21,390 nucleotides of DNA from Nitrospira sp. UBA2083 (GTDB lineage: Bacteria > Nitrospirota > Nitrospiria > Nitrospirales > Nitrospiraceae). This document shows positions 7,843-15,877 of this stretch, one piece after another. Position 1 is the stretch's first letter; each line of letters opens with the position of its first letter. The stretch lies in the NCBI GenBank assembly GCA_002331625.1, contig DCZN01000008.1:47916-69305 (forward strand). The letters are read 5' to 3'. The position numbers and the translations under genes are program-made. Under the pieces are notes generated by a model. It did no database searches. It worked only from the letters and a program-made list of their open reading frames with translations, and was not told the origin of the DNA.

Positions 7843-8877
7843 TCATCGCCTGCCTGTTTTTAGCTTGGCGTAGTGCGAGCAGCCTTTTGGTTCTCGGAGA
7901 TCGCACGCTTTTCCATAATACTTCAGCGCTTCCGCGTCGTCCGGTTTGAGCCCTCGCCCGACTTGATAGACCACGCCCAGATTGATACAGCCCTTCGCAT
8001 CCCCTTCGTCGCAGGCTTTCCGATAGAGATTCGCGGCTCGTAGATCGTCCTGTTTGATCCCGGTCCCCTGCGCGTACATCACGCCGAGATTGGAGCAGCC
8101 CCTCGCGCTTCCCCCATCACACGCCTTCCGGTAGAAGTCGGCGGCTTGAAACTCATCTTGTGGGACCCCACTCCCCTCGGCATACATGACGCCAAGGTTG
8201 TAGCAGCCCCTCGCATTCCCACCGTCACACGCCTTCCGGTAGAAGTCGGCAGCACGAATGTCGTCCTGTGGGAGCCCGGTTCCTGCGGCATACATCACGG
8301 CCAGATTGTAGCAACCCTTCGCATTGCTGCTCTCACAGACGGCCTTGTAGAGGTCGGCCGCTTGTCCATCATCCTGCTGAACCCCGGTTCCCGAGGCATA
8401 CATCACAGCCAGATTGTAGCAGCCCTTCATACTTCCACCATCACACGCTTTTCTCGTGAACTCGGCGGCTTGCACCTCATCCTGTTGAACGCCGGTCCCT
8501 TCGGCATACATCACACCAAGATTGTAACAACCCCTCGCGTCCCCGCCGTCACAGGCCCTTCTTGAGAATACGGCGGCCTGACTATCGTCCTGTTGGATCC
8601 CAGTCCCCTCGGTATACAAGACACCCAGATTGGAGCATCCACTCGCATCCCCGCCATCACACGCTTTTTTGAACAAGGTTGCAGCCCGCGTCTCATCTTG
8701 CTTCACCCCTTCTCCTTTCATATGCAGCAATCCGAGAGCATTGCAGGCCGTGGGAGTACCTCGCTCACAGGCCGATTTCACCTGGTGCAGCTGATCGGCT
8801 GCCTCTAAATGGGTGATCCCTGCTGAGACTGCGACCCCGACAATTAGGCATGCATGAAGAAGCGTACGAACCGACAT
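7843..8877 (-). CDS. Sel1-repeat (Hcp-like) exported protein
   Basis: 344 residues with a signal peptide (cleavage near EAAD, about 27) and an excellent ribosome site, GGAGGAT, before the ATG at 8877. From Cys45 it is built of exactly eight 36-residue Sel1 units, followed by a 12-residue cap. Each unit begins with Cys and has a second Cys at position 29, giving nine C-x7-C pairs (37/45, 73/81 and so on to 325/333). This is the pattern of Helicobacter cysteine-rich Hcp proteins, where the pairs form disulfides that tie the helical repeats. Such proteins act as periplasmic or secreted scaffolds; some Hcp members bind beta-lactams. The function here is unknown. It is followed by the protease gene about 270 nt away on the same strand. 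Confidence 0.88.
   Translation of the reverse strand: MSVRTLLHACLIVGVAVSAGITHLEAADQLHQVKSACERGTPTACNALGLLHMKGEGVKQDETRAATLFKKACDGGDASGCSNLGVLYTEGTGIQQDDSQAAVFSRRACDGGDARGCYNLGVMYAEGTGVQQDEVQAAEFTRKACDGGSMKGCYNLAVMYASGTGVQQDDGQAADLYKAVCESSNAKGCYNLAVMYAAGTGLPQDDIRAADFYRKACDGGNARGCYNLGVMYAEGSGVPQDEFQAADFYRKACDGGSARGCSNLGVMYAQGTGIKQDDLRAANLYRKACDEGDAKGCINLGVVYQVGRGLKPDDAEALKYYGKACDLREPKGCSHYAKLKTGRR
7882..8745 (-). repeat. Eight tandem 108-bp units inside the Sel1 gene
   Basis: The eight 36-codon units are also strongly similar as DNA, most clearly units 5-7, where long stretches around GCCTTCCGGTAGAAGTCGGC recur. This suggests unit duplication or gene conversion, so copy number may vary between strains. 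Confidence 0.8.
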
Positions 8878-9467
8878 GGTGCATCCTCCGAAGCAGCGAG
8901 AAAAGTGGCGCGGGGCGCAGTCTAGCGAGATTAGGCGATCAGATTCAAGGCAGATGCGAGTATCGTTTCACACTTCGCTCGTTGCGAAGCTGTGCTCTCA
9001 CCATTGTCGCCCCCTGCATGAATAAGACGGCAAATCCCTTCATAAACACGCAGATGTCCTTGTGGTGCGCACCGACGGCGCCATTCGGATTCCAGATTGT
9101 TATTCTTTGAGATGAATTCCCCTCTACCGTGAGAACTCATCGCCCGTCACCAATGCTCACCTCAGCACCTGTTCCTGTCACGTTGGTTCAGTGATGCACC
9201 CGTCATCCTGTTCACCATCCTCCGCACACCCCGTTGCAAAGTGAATCGGGAAGGGGATAGGATCGCTCTCCCTCGTGGTTCTTTTCTTTCGCAAAGAAGG
9301 GACCACGCCGACATCGGAACAGTTCCCATACATGCTTCCGCCTGTGTTTCATGATCCGATCTCATGGCCATGTGGGTGGGGCGATATTCCTTGGTAGGGC
9401 TCAAATCCAGTGGTCGCCGCGCATTCGAGTACGGCCATCCTTCCACTATCCATTGTGTAGGTACGAC
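8878..9467. other. Long intergenic region between divergent envelope genes
   Basis: 590 nt between the Sel1 gene (minus) and the OmpA-like gene (plus). No ORF here has a convincing start or family. It contains a 6-bp hairpin CTTCGC/GCGAAG at 8973-8989 and a longer hairpin at 9274-9307. It presumably holds both promoters and has room for a small RNA, but I see no clear promoter pair. Confidence 0.5.
9274..9307. other. Long hairpin upstream of the OmpA-like gene
   Basis: CGTGGT pairs with ACCACG, then (after three pairs including G-U and one bulge) TTCTTT pairs with AAAGAA around a CGC loop, about 15 bp in total. It lies 160 nt before the ATG at 9468. It could be an untranslated-leader structure or a terminator of an unannotated transcript. 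No T run follows. Confidence 0.35.
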
Positions 9468-11168
9468 ATGATCATCTCTCTCGCCGTCTTTGCACTCGTC
9501 TCCATGGGCATGCTCTGCGGACACATGCCGGCTTCTGCTGCCGTCACGCCGGTGGCCATGCATCCTGTCTTGGAACCTGAACCAAGCAGTACGAATGCCC
9601 CTCAGCTCTATCGGGTCGACGATGAGTCCAATGCTCCGAACAAAGGACTGGCCGACAGCCAATCCTCGCAAGACGAATTGAGTACGACCAAACAGCATCT
9701 CCAGTCGGCCAAGCAAAAGATCGAAGAGCTCGAGCGACAGCTCAAACAACGAATCGGTGAGCTTGTACTCCAGCTCCATGCCAAGGATACGGAGATCACC
9801 GCTCTGCGATCCAATGCCGTCGAGAATTCTAAAAAACTGCGAGATGATTTTTCCTCACAAGCGGAGGAGCTTACCCAGGCCAAACGCCGTGTTGCCGAAC
9901 TCGAACAACAGATCGCGGCAAGCGGAAAAGGGCAAGAACTGGTGCAGGCCAAGCGCCGGGCAGCCGAAGCCGAGCAGCTGACCGCGAAAAAGGAGCAAGA
10001 CTTAACGCAGATCAAACGCCGGGTGGCTGAAGTTGAACAACAGACGGTGGGGAAAGAACAGGAATTGGCACAGGTCAAACGCCGCGTCAGCGACGTCGAA
10101 CAACAGATGGCAGGAAAAGAGCAGGAACTGGCGCAGGCGAAACATCGAGCCGCCGATGCCGAGCAGCTGACCGCGAGAAAAGAGCAGGAGCTGACTCAGG
10201 CGAAACGCCGCGTCACCGAAGTCGAACAGCAGTTAGCCGGGAAGGAGCAGGAATTAGCACAGGCGAAGCGCCGCGCCGCTGAAGTCGAGCAACAGATGGC
10301 GTCGACGGGGAAAGACCAAGACCTGGCGCAGGCGAAACGCCGTGTCGCAGAGACAGAACAGCAGGCGGCGAAGAAAGAACAAGAACTGGCGCAGGTCAAG
10401 GACGACCTTCGACAAGTCACGCAACGATTGGCCGATATCAATCCCCAACTCATGGCGAAAGACGCGGAACTCGCGCGCACCAAGCAATTGCTGGTCGACT
10501 TCGAGTCTCATTCTCCCAAACAAGCCGAGCCGACGCCCGCTCAAGAGGAGAGCCCTCCCCCGCTGCCGCTGCAATCGATCGATCAGAGCCTCTCCGTGAC
10601 CACCCTCCTCGGGTCCAATCCTGAGGCGACCGACGACGGAGACACCTTCACCCTCATCGCGAATGGCGACCTCACCAAAATCAGCGAGAGCCTGGCAAGC
10701 CTCCTCCAGCCCGAGCTCAAGAAGGGCAGTGCCACGTTGAGACAGCGCGGCAATCGATTGACCCTTGCTTTGGCCACCGGTGAATTATTCTCCACCGGTG
10801 ATGCCACGGTCACGCTTGGGGGCACTTCGTTGCTCGAACGGATCGGAGCCCTATTACATGGATTTCGCTACCAGAACATCGACGTGGTTGGGCATACCGA
10901 CAACACACCGCTCCGGAGCGACCTACGAAAGAGCTTTCGGGACAACCTCGAATTCTCCCGGGCCCGGGCCGAACATGCCATTCAGGTCCTGGTTACCGGC
11001 GGGTTGGAGGTCGACCGAGTCAAAGCCGTGGGGTACGCCGATACCAAACCGATCGCGACAAATGACACCGAAAAAGGCAGGAGCAAGAACCGACGCTTGG
11101 AAATCGTGATTACCCAGACAGCGGAATCAGGGATTACAGCGGGAGGCCGAAAAAGCGCAGGCCGATAA
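9468..11168 (+). CDS. Periplasmic coiled-coil protein with C-terminal OmpA-like domain
   Basis: 566 residues from the ATG at 9468 (GTAGGTACGAC upstream); the start at 9351 would put about 40 residues before the signal peptide. Order of parts: a signal peptide (1-25, ending ASAA), a Pro-rich linker, and a coiled coil from about 65. Nine repeats, mostly of 21 residues (about 133-325), follow, each close to QELAQAKRRVAEVEQQ plus a short turn. Then come a Pro-rich break and an OmpA/MotB-like peptidoglycan-binding domain with DVVGHTDNTPL at about 472 and NRRLEI at 541. The family ties the envelope to peptidoglycan. The coil could span the periplasm or form a long rod. It lacks a beta-barrel, so it is not a porin. 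It is probably monocistronic; the next gene is convergent. Confidence 0.88.
   Translation: MIISLAVFALVSMGMLCGHMPASAAVTPVAMHPVLEPEPSSTNAPQLYRVDDESNAPNKGLADSQSSQDELSTTKQHLQSAKQKIEELERQLKQRIGELVLQLHAKDTEITALRSNAVENSKKLRDDFSSQAEELTQAKRRVAELEQQIAASGKGQELVQAKRRAAEAEQLTAKKEQDLTQIKRRVAEVEQQTVGKEQELAQVKRRVSDVEQQMAGKEQELAQAKHRAADAEQLTARKEQELTQAKRRVTEVEQQLAGKEQELAQAKRRAAEVEQQMASTGKDQDLAQAKRRVAETEQQAAKKEQELAQVKDDLRQVTQRLADINPQLMAKDAELARTKQLLVDFESHSPKQAEPTPAQEESPPPLPLQSIDQSLSVTTLLGSNPEATDDGDTFTLIANGDLTKISESLASLLQPELKKGSATLRQRGNRLTLALATGELFSTGDATVTLGGTSLLERIGALLHGFRYQNIDVVGHTDNTPLRSDLRKSFRDNLEFSRARAEHAIQVLVTGGLEVDRVKAVGYADTKPIATNDTEKGRSKNRRLEIVITQTAESGITAGGRKSAGR
9864..10442 (+). repeat. Tandem 63-bp units encoding coiled-coil repeats
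   Basis: Nine consecutive units of 21 codons (units 1 and 7 have 23) encode the coiled coil. Units 2-4 and 5-7 form a higher-order three-unit duplication: units 2 and 5 share AEQLTA where the others have VEQQ. 21 residues equal three heptads, so the register is kept; the two 23-residue units would introduce skips. Confidence 0.8.
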
Positions 11169-11235
11169 GCAACGTAGGAGTTTTTATGCAGCCTACACTT
11201 TGTTGACTGGCCGGAGCTTATCTCTCTGTTGGTAA

Positions 11236-11264
11236 CGGGAGAAATTCCTGAAGAATTCCTCCCG
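11236..11264. terminator. Hairpin between convergent genes
   Basis: CGGGAG and CTCCCG, one mismatch, then AATTC and GAATT around the loop CTGAA give an 11-bp stem. It is located 68 nt past the OmpA-like stop and 118 nt past the stop of the convergent small gene. It is near-symmetrical and so could act on both strands, but there is no T tract. Confidence 0.45.
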
Positions 11265-11381
11265 CACCCAGACTTCTGTTGCAGGATCGCCTCACGAACG
11301 AATAGAAACTTGAATATCAGCTGATACTTGAAACGCGGGCTAACCCTCTACGCTCATCTCCGCTGATACCCCTGTATGCGG

Positions 11382-11645
11382 CTAGAGTCGGCTCCGCAGC
11401 CGCTCGTAGCCCTTCTTTAATTCTTCGATCGCCTGGTTCAGTGCATCGCCGACGGACACCGCCGTCTTCCCTACTTCATCCCGGGCCGCCTCCAACTTTG
11501 GCTTGATGTCGTCCCACTGACTCTCTAGGCGGGCCCATTCATCCTTCGCCTCTGCTTTCGCCAGGTGGAGCTGAACTTGAAGTTCATCGCGCTGCTGTTT
11601 GAAGTGTTCCAACGCTTTTGTGATCTGCTCTGTGACGTCAGCCAT
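11382..11645 (-). CDS. Small coiled-coil protein
   Basis: 87 residues, start at 11645 with an AAGGAG ribosome site. It has no signal peptide. It is almost entirely helical and charged: residues 1-60 form a likely coiled coil (QRDELQVQLHLAKAEAKDEW, then ARLESQWDDIKPKLEAARDE), followed by a second amphipathic helix ending in KKGYERLRSRL. The composition resembles small cytoplasmic stress-associated coiled-coil proteins (sll1863-like), but I cannot assign it firmly. It is convergent with the OmpA-like gene. Confidence 0.7.
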   Translation of the reverse strand: MADVTEQITKALEHFKQQRDELQVQLHLAKAEAKDEWARLESQWDDIKPKLEAARDEVGKTAVSVGDALNQAIEELKKGYERLRSRL

Positions 11646-12349
11646 GCGGTTGCTCCTTGGTTAAACGTGAATGGACACTGCGACAACTTCCATGTGCCAT
11701 GCGTCTCACGACGTCCCCGCGTACAGCACACAGGCGACGGGTGTGGATCCGAGTGACAGGTTCAAACCGGTCATCGCCGCTTCCTTCTATGATCCGGGAC
11801 GACAGTCATACATGAGGACAATCGCTTGCTCCATGCATGATCAGTTTTCTGTGTGCTCACGATACGACTGATCGTCAAGCAGTGCAAGCCCTCGGCTTGC
11901 CTGTTCGTAGGCAGACCGTACGCACGCTGTATGAAGAAGGCCCACGACCCGGTACCGTCACCCTTTTATTTTCCCCTGCCGTCCATTGTTATGACGATCC
12001 CTGAATATAAGGAAGGCTCTACTGCAAAACAGAGTTTTTTCAAGGCCTTGCTCGCGCGCACGAGTATGGGAGGCACACACGCTTCACGGCCGTCCACTAG
12101 GACTACGTAAAGTCCTAGTTGCCAACTGGAGAAAACTCGGCGATACTATCTTGTTAGTGGGTGTGCAAGATTCGACGATTTCCATTGAAGACGGCGGGGA
12201 CGTAAGGCGAGTGGTTGAGAGAGTAACGGTTATCTCTTCACGAACAGCCGCCATTCGTGCGTGAATTCCCCCGGCGATCGTATTGGGGCAATTCCCTCGA
12301 GCGCTCCATAACCGACATTGAATCACCAGTGATGGCAGGAGGATAAACG
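11646..12349. other. 704-nt gene-free stretch
   Basis: ORFs here have poor starts and no recognisable family. It contains a perfect inverted repeat at 12096-12119. Overlapping short palindromes at 12237-12265 (TTCACG/CGTGAA and CACGAA/TTCGTG) lie about 90 nt before the copper-protein gene. The promoters of both flanking genes must lie here, but none is obvious. Confidence 0.5.
12096..12119. promoter_or_regulatory. Perfect 9-bp inverted repeat, candidate operator
   Basis: ACTAGGACT and AGTCCTAGT are exact complements around the 6-nt centre ACGTAA. The near-symmetric, short-spaced geometry fits a dimeric regulator site (for instance a NarL/LuxR-type protein). As RNA it would be a stable hairpin without a T run. 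It lies 230 nt upstream of the copper-protein gene. Confidence 0.4.
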
Positions 12350-13126
12350 GTGAAGCAACGCATCGGAACCAGATTCTGGCTGACGATAGGGGCGCTCTTG
12401 GTGCTGAGCCTATGGATGGGAACCGAAGCCTGGGCTTATGAGGCGGCACCGGTGAAGGACGGCGCCTCTGTGCGAGGGACCGTGACCGTCACCGGAAGCG
12501 TCCCCGCGCCCCAAGAATTCGAGTTGCGCCGTTTTCCGGACCACGAGTTTTGCAGCAAACTGTCCGATGGCCATGGGTATCGGCGCCTCAGGGAAGTCAC
12601 CGCCCGGGCGGACGGCGGGCTCAAAGATGTCGTGGTCGTGGTAGAGGGGGTGGAGCGGGGTAAGCCCTTCACCTTCACCGAGGCCGAAGTGGAAGCAAAA
12701 CTCTGTCAGTTTCTGCCGTTCGTCACCGTGGTCAGCGACAAGCGTCAAGTCACGGTGTTTAATCGAGACCCCGTCCCTCACGACATGCAAGGCTCTGTCA
12801 ACGATCAAACCGTAAGCGAGCTTGCCTTCTATCGGCCGTCGTTACAAGCCGGTGGAACCACGGATGTCGTGCAGCTGGGCAAAGGACGAAATGTGTTTAC
12901 CATGCACTGCAGCCTGCATCCCTACATGCAGAACTGGGGCTATGCCGTGGACAATCCCTACTACGCCGTGACAGATGCAAAAGGCACCTTCTCCATTGAG
13001 GACCTCCCGCCAGGAACCTATCGTCTCAAGGCTTGGCATCCCATTCTCGGGATTCAAGAACGGAAGCTCACCGTGACCGCCAATGAGACAGTCTCTCTCG
13101 ACCTATCGTTTGAAGCCAACTTCTGA
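12350..13126 (+). CDS. Periplasmic cupredoxin-like protein with carboxypeptidase-regulatory-like domain
   Basis: 258 residues from a GTG at 12350, preceded by AGGAGG seven nt upstream. A signal peptide (about 1-29, ending AWA) is followed by a first beta domain with a short Cys-containing motif HEFCSK. The cupredoxin-like part has His144 (PHDMQG), Cys187, His190 and Met193 (MHCSLHPYM). The C-x2-H-x2-M spacing equals that of amicyanin, so a type 1 copper site is plausible. The last 50 residues look like a carboxypeptidase-regulatory-like beta sandwich (DAKGTFSIEDLPPGTYRLKA). It probably carries electrons or copper in the periplasm; the partner is unknown. No oxidase or amine dehydrogenase gene is adjacent. 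Confidence 0.8.
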   Translation: MKQRIGTRFWLTIGALLVLSLWMGTEAWAYEAAPVKDGASVRGTVTVTGSVPAPQEFELRRFPDHEFCSKLSDGHGYRRLREVTARADGGLKDVVVVVEGVERGKPFTFTEAEVEAKLCQFLPFVTVVSDKRQVTVFNRDPVPHDMQGSVNDQTVSELAFYRPSLQAGGTTDVVQLGKGRNVFTMHCSLHPYMQNWGYAVDNPYYAVTDAKGTFSIEDLPPGTYRLKAWHPILGIQERKLTVTANETVSLDLSFEANF

Positions 13127-13212
13127 CAGGGAACAGCCCCCTACCCAAGGCTCAAACCAGCTATGTGTCCTCTACCTTTTTCTAGGCGAGGCCTCCTGGA
13201 CTACGCAGCCGG

Positions 13213-13782
13213 TCAACCCAGGACTCCTGATGGGCCTCGAGGGCACCAGGTGGCCGGCTTGAAATAGGGTCGGAGTGGTCGATGACCAACAGCACTGAGG
13301 ATCTTGTGGAAATGGGGATAACAGGACAGATGCCCAATCTCGCTCGGATGGAAGAACTTCGCGTCGGAAGTTTCGTCATGGTCGGCTCGAGGCGTTCCGC
13401 TGATCGGCCGTCCCGCAAACACCGTGGCCACCGCTGACAACTGATCACCATTGGGATACACACCGGAGAAGTGCTCCCCCGCGAAGATACCGAGCACATG
13501 GGTGAGTTCGACGAACACCCCCCGCCTCCTCCCACGCTTCCCGTACGGCCGTGTCGGCCAGCAGCTCATGCGGATCTCGACAATCCCGCTCGACGGCCCC
13601 CACAGCCCTGACGTCATATCCTTGACGAGCAACAATCGTCCCCGGTCATCATACGCCATGACCGTCGCCGTCGACACTTGCAACAAATCCGCCCCGATTT
13701 TTGCACGGAGGGATTTGATGAATTCAGGAATCGGCATATGTTCGACAGAGTACGCGATTTCCTTCAAGGAATCGAGCCGCAC
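13213..13782 (-). pseudogene. Nudix hydrolase with catalytic box shifted out of frame
   Basis: The 189-residue frame starts at a GTG (13782) with AGGA upstream. The N-terminal region (MPIPEFIKSLRAKIG, then TATVMAYDDRGRLLLVKD and GLWGPSSGIVE) and the C-terminal part from GVFVELTHVLGIFAGEHF are clearly Nudix. The segment between reads as nonsense (IRMSCWPTRPYGKRGRRR). In the neighbouring frame the same DNA encodes PHELLADTAVREAWEEAG, an exact GX5EX7REUXEEXGU box. Two extra bases (AT, 13574-13575) shift the frame and one extra G in a six-base run (plus-strand C6, 13518-13523) restores it, net +3 nt. Either the assembly contains two indel errors or the enzyme is inactive. If corrected, it would hydrolyse a nucleoside diphosphate derivative; the substrate is unknown. 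Confidence 0.75.
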
Positions 13783-13916
13783 CGCCCGTTCCTGTCGGCC
13801 TTTCTTTCTTCCTCAAACCTTCTCCTTTTCGTACTCACCGCATTGACAGAGACGCCGACGAAAGTGCAACATACTGCGCATCGCCCAGCTTGACTCAAAT
13901 TCCGCGATGAGATCCC

Positions 13917-13944
13917 TTTGAGGGTGCATGGCGGGGCATAGAAT
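13917..13944 (+). promoter_or_regulatory. Candidate sigma-70-type promoter of the ferredoxin gene
   Basis: TTTGAG (13917-13922) and TAGAAT (13939-13944) are separated by 16 nt and lie 54 nt before the ATG. The -35 hexamer is also the right arm of an inverted repeat with CTCAAA at 13894-13899, which could be an operator. This is a visual call only. Confidence 0.35.
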
Positions 13945-13946
13945 AA

Positions 13947-14345
<399 letters not shown>

Positions 14346-14346
14346 T

Positions 14347-14397
14347 CGGTTCCTCGTCTCGGCATTCGTATCCCTTACGGATGCCGAGAGCGAACCG
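14347..14397 (+). terminator. Strong two-part hairpin after the ferredoxin gene
   Basis: An outer stem CGGTTC/GAACCG and an inner stem of about 13 bp (TCTCGGCAT then TCGT, against ACGG then ATGCCGAGA) enclose the loop ATCCCTT. It begins two nt after the stop codon. There is no T run, so it may act as a Rho-independent-like stop or as a 3' stabiliser. Confidence 0.55.
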
Positions 14398-14438
14398 GTA
14401 TAGTCATGTGTGCCGTGGCATCACCGAAGCGATGAATC

Positions 14439-14741
14439 ATGGCTGATAAAGCGCCGCGGTTCCTCACCAATGCCACGGTCATCAAGGTATTAGCCAAAGT
14501 CTTTGCGCTGCAAGCCATCGAGATCGACCTCTTGCGTGCCCAGGCGGGAATCTCCGATGCGAATTGGAAAACCCTGAAGACCGAAGCCTTTAAGAAAGCC
14601 TACGCCAAGCAACGGGCGTTTTATGAGGATCGCCTGACCGGCGCGTTCGCGTTGGAACACATTTCCCAGTCTGAACGCGAAACCAGACTGCTTGAACTCT
14701 GGCTCAAACAGAGCGAGGAGTCCCCCAAAGACGAACCATGA
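14439..14741 (+). CDS. Conserved-looking small cytoplasmic protein
   Basis: 100 residues, all-helical by appearance, with no signal peptide or Cys. The N-terminus is MADKAPRFLTNATVIKVLAK; the middle is rich in Lys and Ala (LKTEAFKKAYAKQRAFYEDR) and the C-terminus is acidic. The ribosome site is weak (GAAGCGAT). I recognise no family. It sits between two hairpins (14347-14397 and 14757-14779), which suggests a separately ended transcript or processed segments of a longer one. Confidence 0.6.
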   Translation: MADKAPRFLTNATVIKVLAKVFALQAIEIDLLRAQAGISDANWKTLKTEAFKKAYAKQRAFYEDRLTGAFALEHISQSERETRLLELWLKQSEESPKDEP

Positions 14742-14756
14742 GCCACACGTCTGGTT

Positions 14757-14779
14757 CCCCATGCGCGTCTCGCATGGGG
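14757..14779 (+). terminator. Perfect 9-bp hairpin between two small genes
   Basis: CCCCATGCG and CGCATGGGG with the loop CGTCT, 15 nt after the stop at 14741 and 26 nt before the ATG at 14806. No T run follows. It could end transcription or attenuate the next gene. Confidence 0.5.
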
Positions 14780-14805
14780 AGCGTCCTCACCACTGGAGAA
14801 TAACC

Positions 14806-15228
14806 ATGAGCAAGAATCGTTTTCTATGGGTGCAGGCCTGGTGGGCTCTTCTTGTTGGGACGATCTTCTGGACAGTATTGGTCACACCAGGGGAATCTGC
14901 ACTGGCTCATGGTGAGGACATACCTGAGCTGAGTCCGTCGCACTCCATCCCGTCCAGCCCACCAAATCTCTCCAGCCCCGAATCGGCTAGGCGGCAAGCC
15001 GCCTGCTGGGCACTCACCGTACCCTATGGTGCCGCAAAAATGGTCTATGCGATCGGCGGAGGGATTGTGGGCGGCGTCGCGTGGGCGGTCACGGGCGGGA
15101 ACATGGAGGTGGCCAAATCCATCTGGATTCCGTCGATGACAGGCGACTACATCATCCAGCCACAGCATCTCACGGGAGAACGACGCCTCCACTTCGTGGG
15201 TGTGGCCTCAGAAGGCCCTCCGTCATAA
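14806..15228 (+). CDS. Exported or membrane protein with Gly-rich segment
   Basis: 140 residues from the ATG at 14806 (GGAGA upstream); the start at 14692 would overlap the previous gene. The N-terminal hydrophobic segment (about 11-34) is a signal peptide ending near ALAHG. A Ser/Pro linker follows, then a second hydrophobic Gly-rich stretch (about 73-100, PYGAAKMVYAIGGGIVGGVA). A conserved-looking tail contains WIPSMTGDYIIQPQHLTGE. I have seen this tail pattern in uncharacterised envelope proteins but cannot name the family. Confidence 0.65.
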   Translation: MSKNRFLWVQAWWALLVGTIFWTVLVTPGESALAHGEDIPELSPSHSIPSSPPNLSSPESARRQAACWALTVPYGAAKMVYAIGGGIVGGVAWAVTGGNMEVAKSIWIPSMTGDYIIQPQHLTGERRLHFVGVASEGPPS

Positions 15229-15469
15229 CTCCATCTCTCAGATCCCGTCTCGTCAGCATAATATAGGCATGGGAGTTCCTACAGCTTTGTCATGGCAGGA
15301 GTGCTGCCGCGCGAGAGGAAAACGTTCGATCCGCTACATCGAGGAATGTGCCAGGCGTAAGGCGAAGAGTTGGAACGTAGATGCCCGTTGCCGAAGAGGA
15401 CGCGAGCTGATTACACTAGATCGTCAGCCCACACAGTGGTGACCGATCAAGCCCCCACAAGGGTGCGCT

Positions 15470-15877
15470 ATGCGACTTGCTCTGGCTTTCATCTTCACCC
15501 TGCTGACGGGATGTACCGGATCCGGCCTCGAGCATGGAATTGATCCCGAGTCCAGAACCAATCCCGCTTCCGACCAAACGGATCGTGGGTGGACCGAGAA
15601 ACGCAAGGCACTGTATGACCAAGCCCGCGAGGGACTACGACGGTCTCGCGAACGGTACATCGCGAACACCCGCCCGGTCCTTGAGCGCAAGTTTCGACAA
15701 GAACACCCCGATTTGACCGAGATGGAAATCGAGGCGATGGTCAATGAGGCGCTGGCAAAAGGATACCGCGATGAGACGGAACCACGACCGGAGGGTCCGG
15801 CCAGGCTCCCTCCGCCACGTCCAATGAACTGTCTGCCTTCCCCAGGGGGATGGCCCTCCAATCCGAATTGCTACTGA
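15470..15877 (+). CDS. Small lipoprotein, uncharacterised
   Basis: 135 residues. A short signal peptide with lipobox LLTGC gives lipidation at Cys15. The mature protein is highly charged. A helical stretch (about 42-100, WTEKRKALYDQAREGLRRSR, then EMEIEAMVNEALAKGY) leads to a Pro-rich tail with a Cys near the end (NPNCY). The start at 15470 has AAGGG upstream. No family recognised. It is immediately followed by the palindromic repeat at 15878. Confidence 0.65.
   Translation: MRLALAFIFTLLTGCTGSGLEHGIDPESRTNPASDQTDRGWTEKRKALYDQAREGLRRSRERYIANTRPVLERKFRQEHPDLTEMEIEAMVNEALAKGYRDETEPRPEGPARLPPPRPMNCLPSPGGWPSNPNCY

Noticed and set aside
7836..9144. 15-nt direct repeat TGAGAACTCATCGCC at 7836 and 9130, flanking the Sel1 gene
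   Set aside because: A single 15-nt match in 21 kb is within chance expectation, and no other sign of an insertion is present.
9162..9779. 205-residue minus-strand ORF
   Set aside because: Runs antisense into the OmpA-like gene; its composition mirrors the coding strand and it has no recognisable domain.
11853..12110. 85-residue plus-strand ORF
   Set aside because: No ribosome site, atypical composition, and it runs into the perfect inverted repeat at 12096.
14418..14433. GG-N10-GC pattern that could be a sigma-54 promoter
   Set aside because: The -12 element reads AAGC rather than TTGC and the position would put the start inside the ribosome-site region of the 14439 gene.
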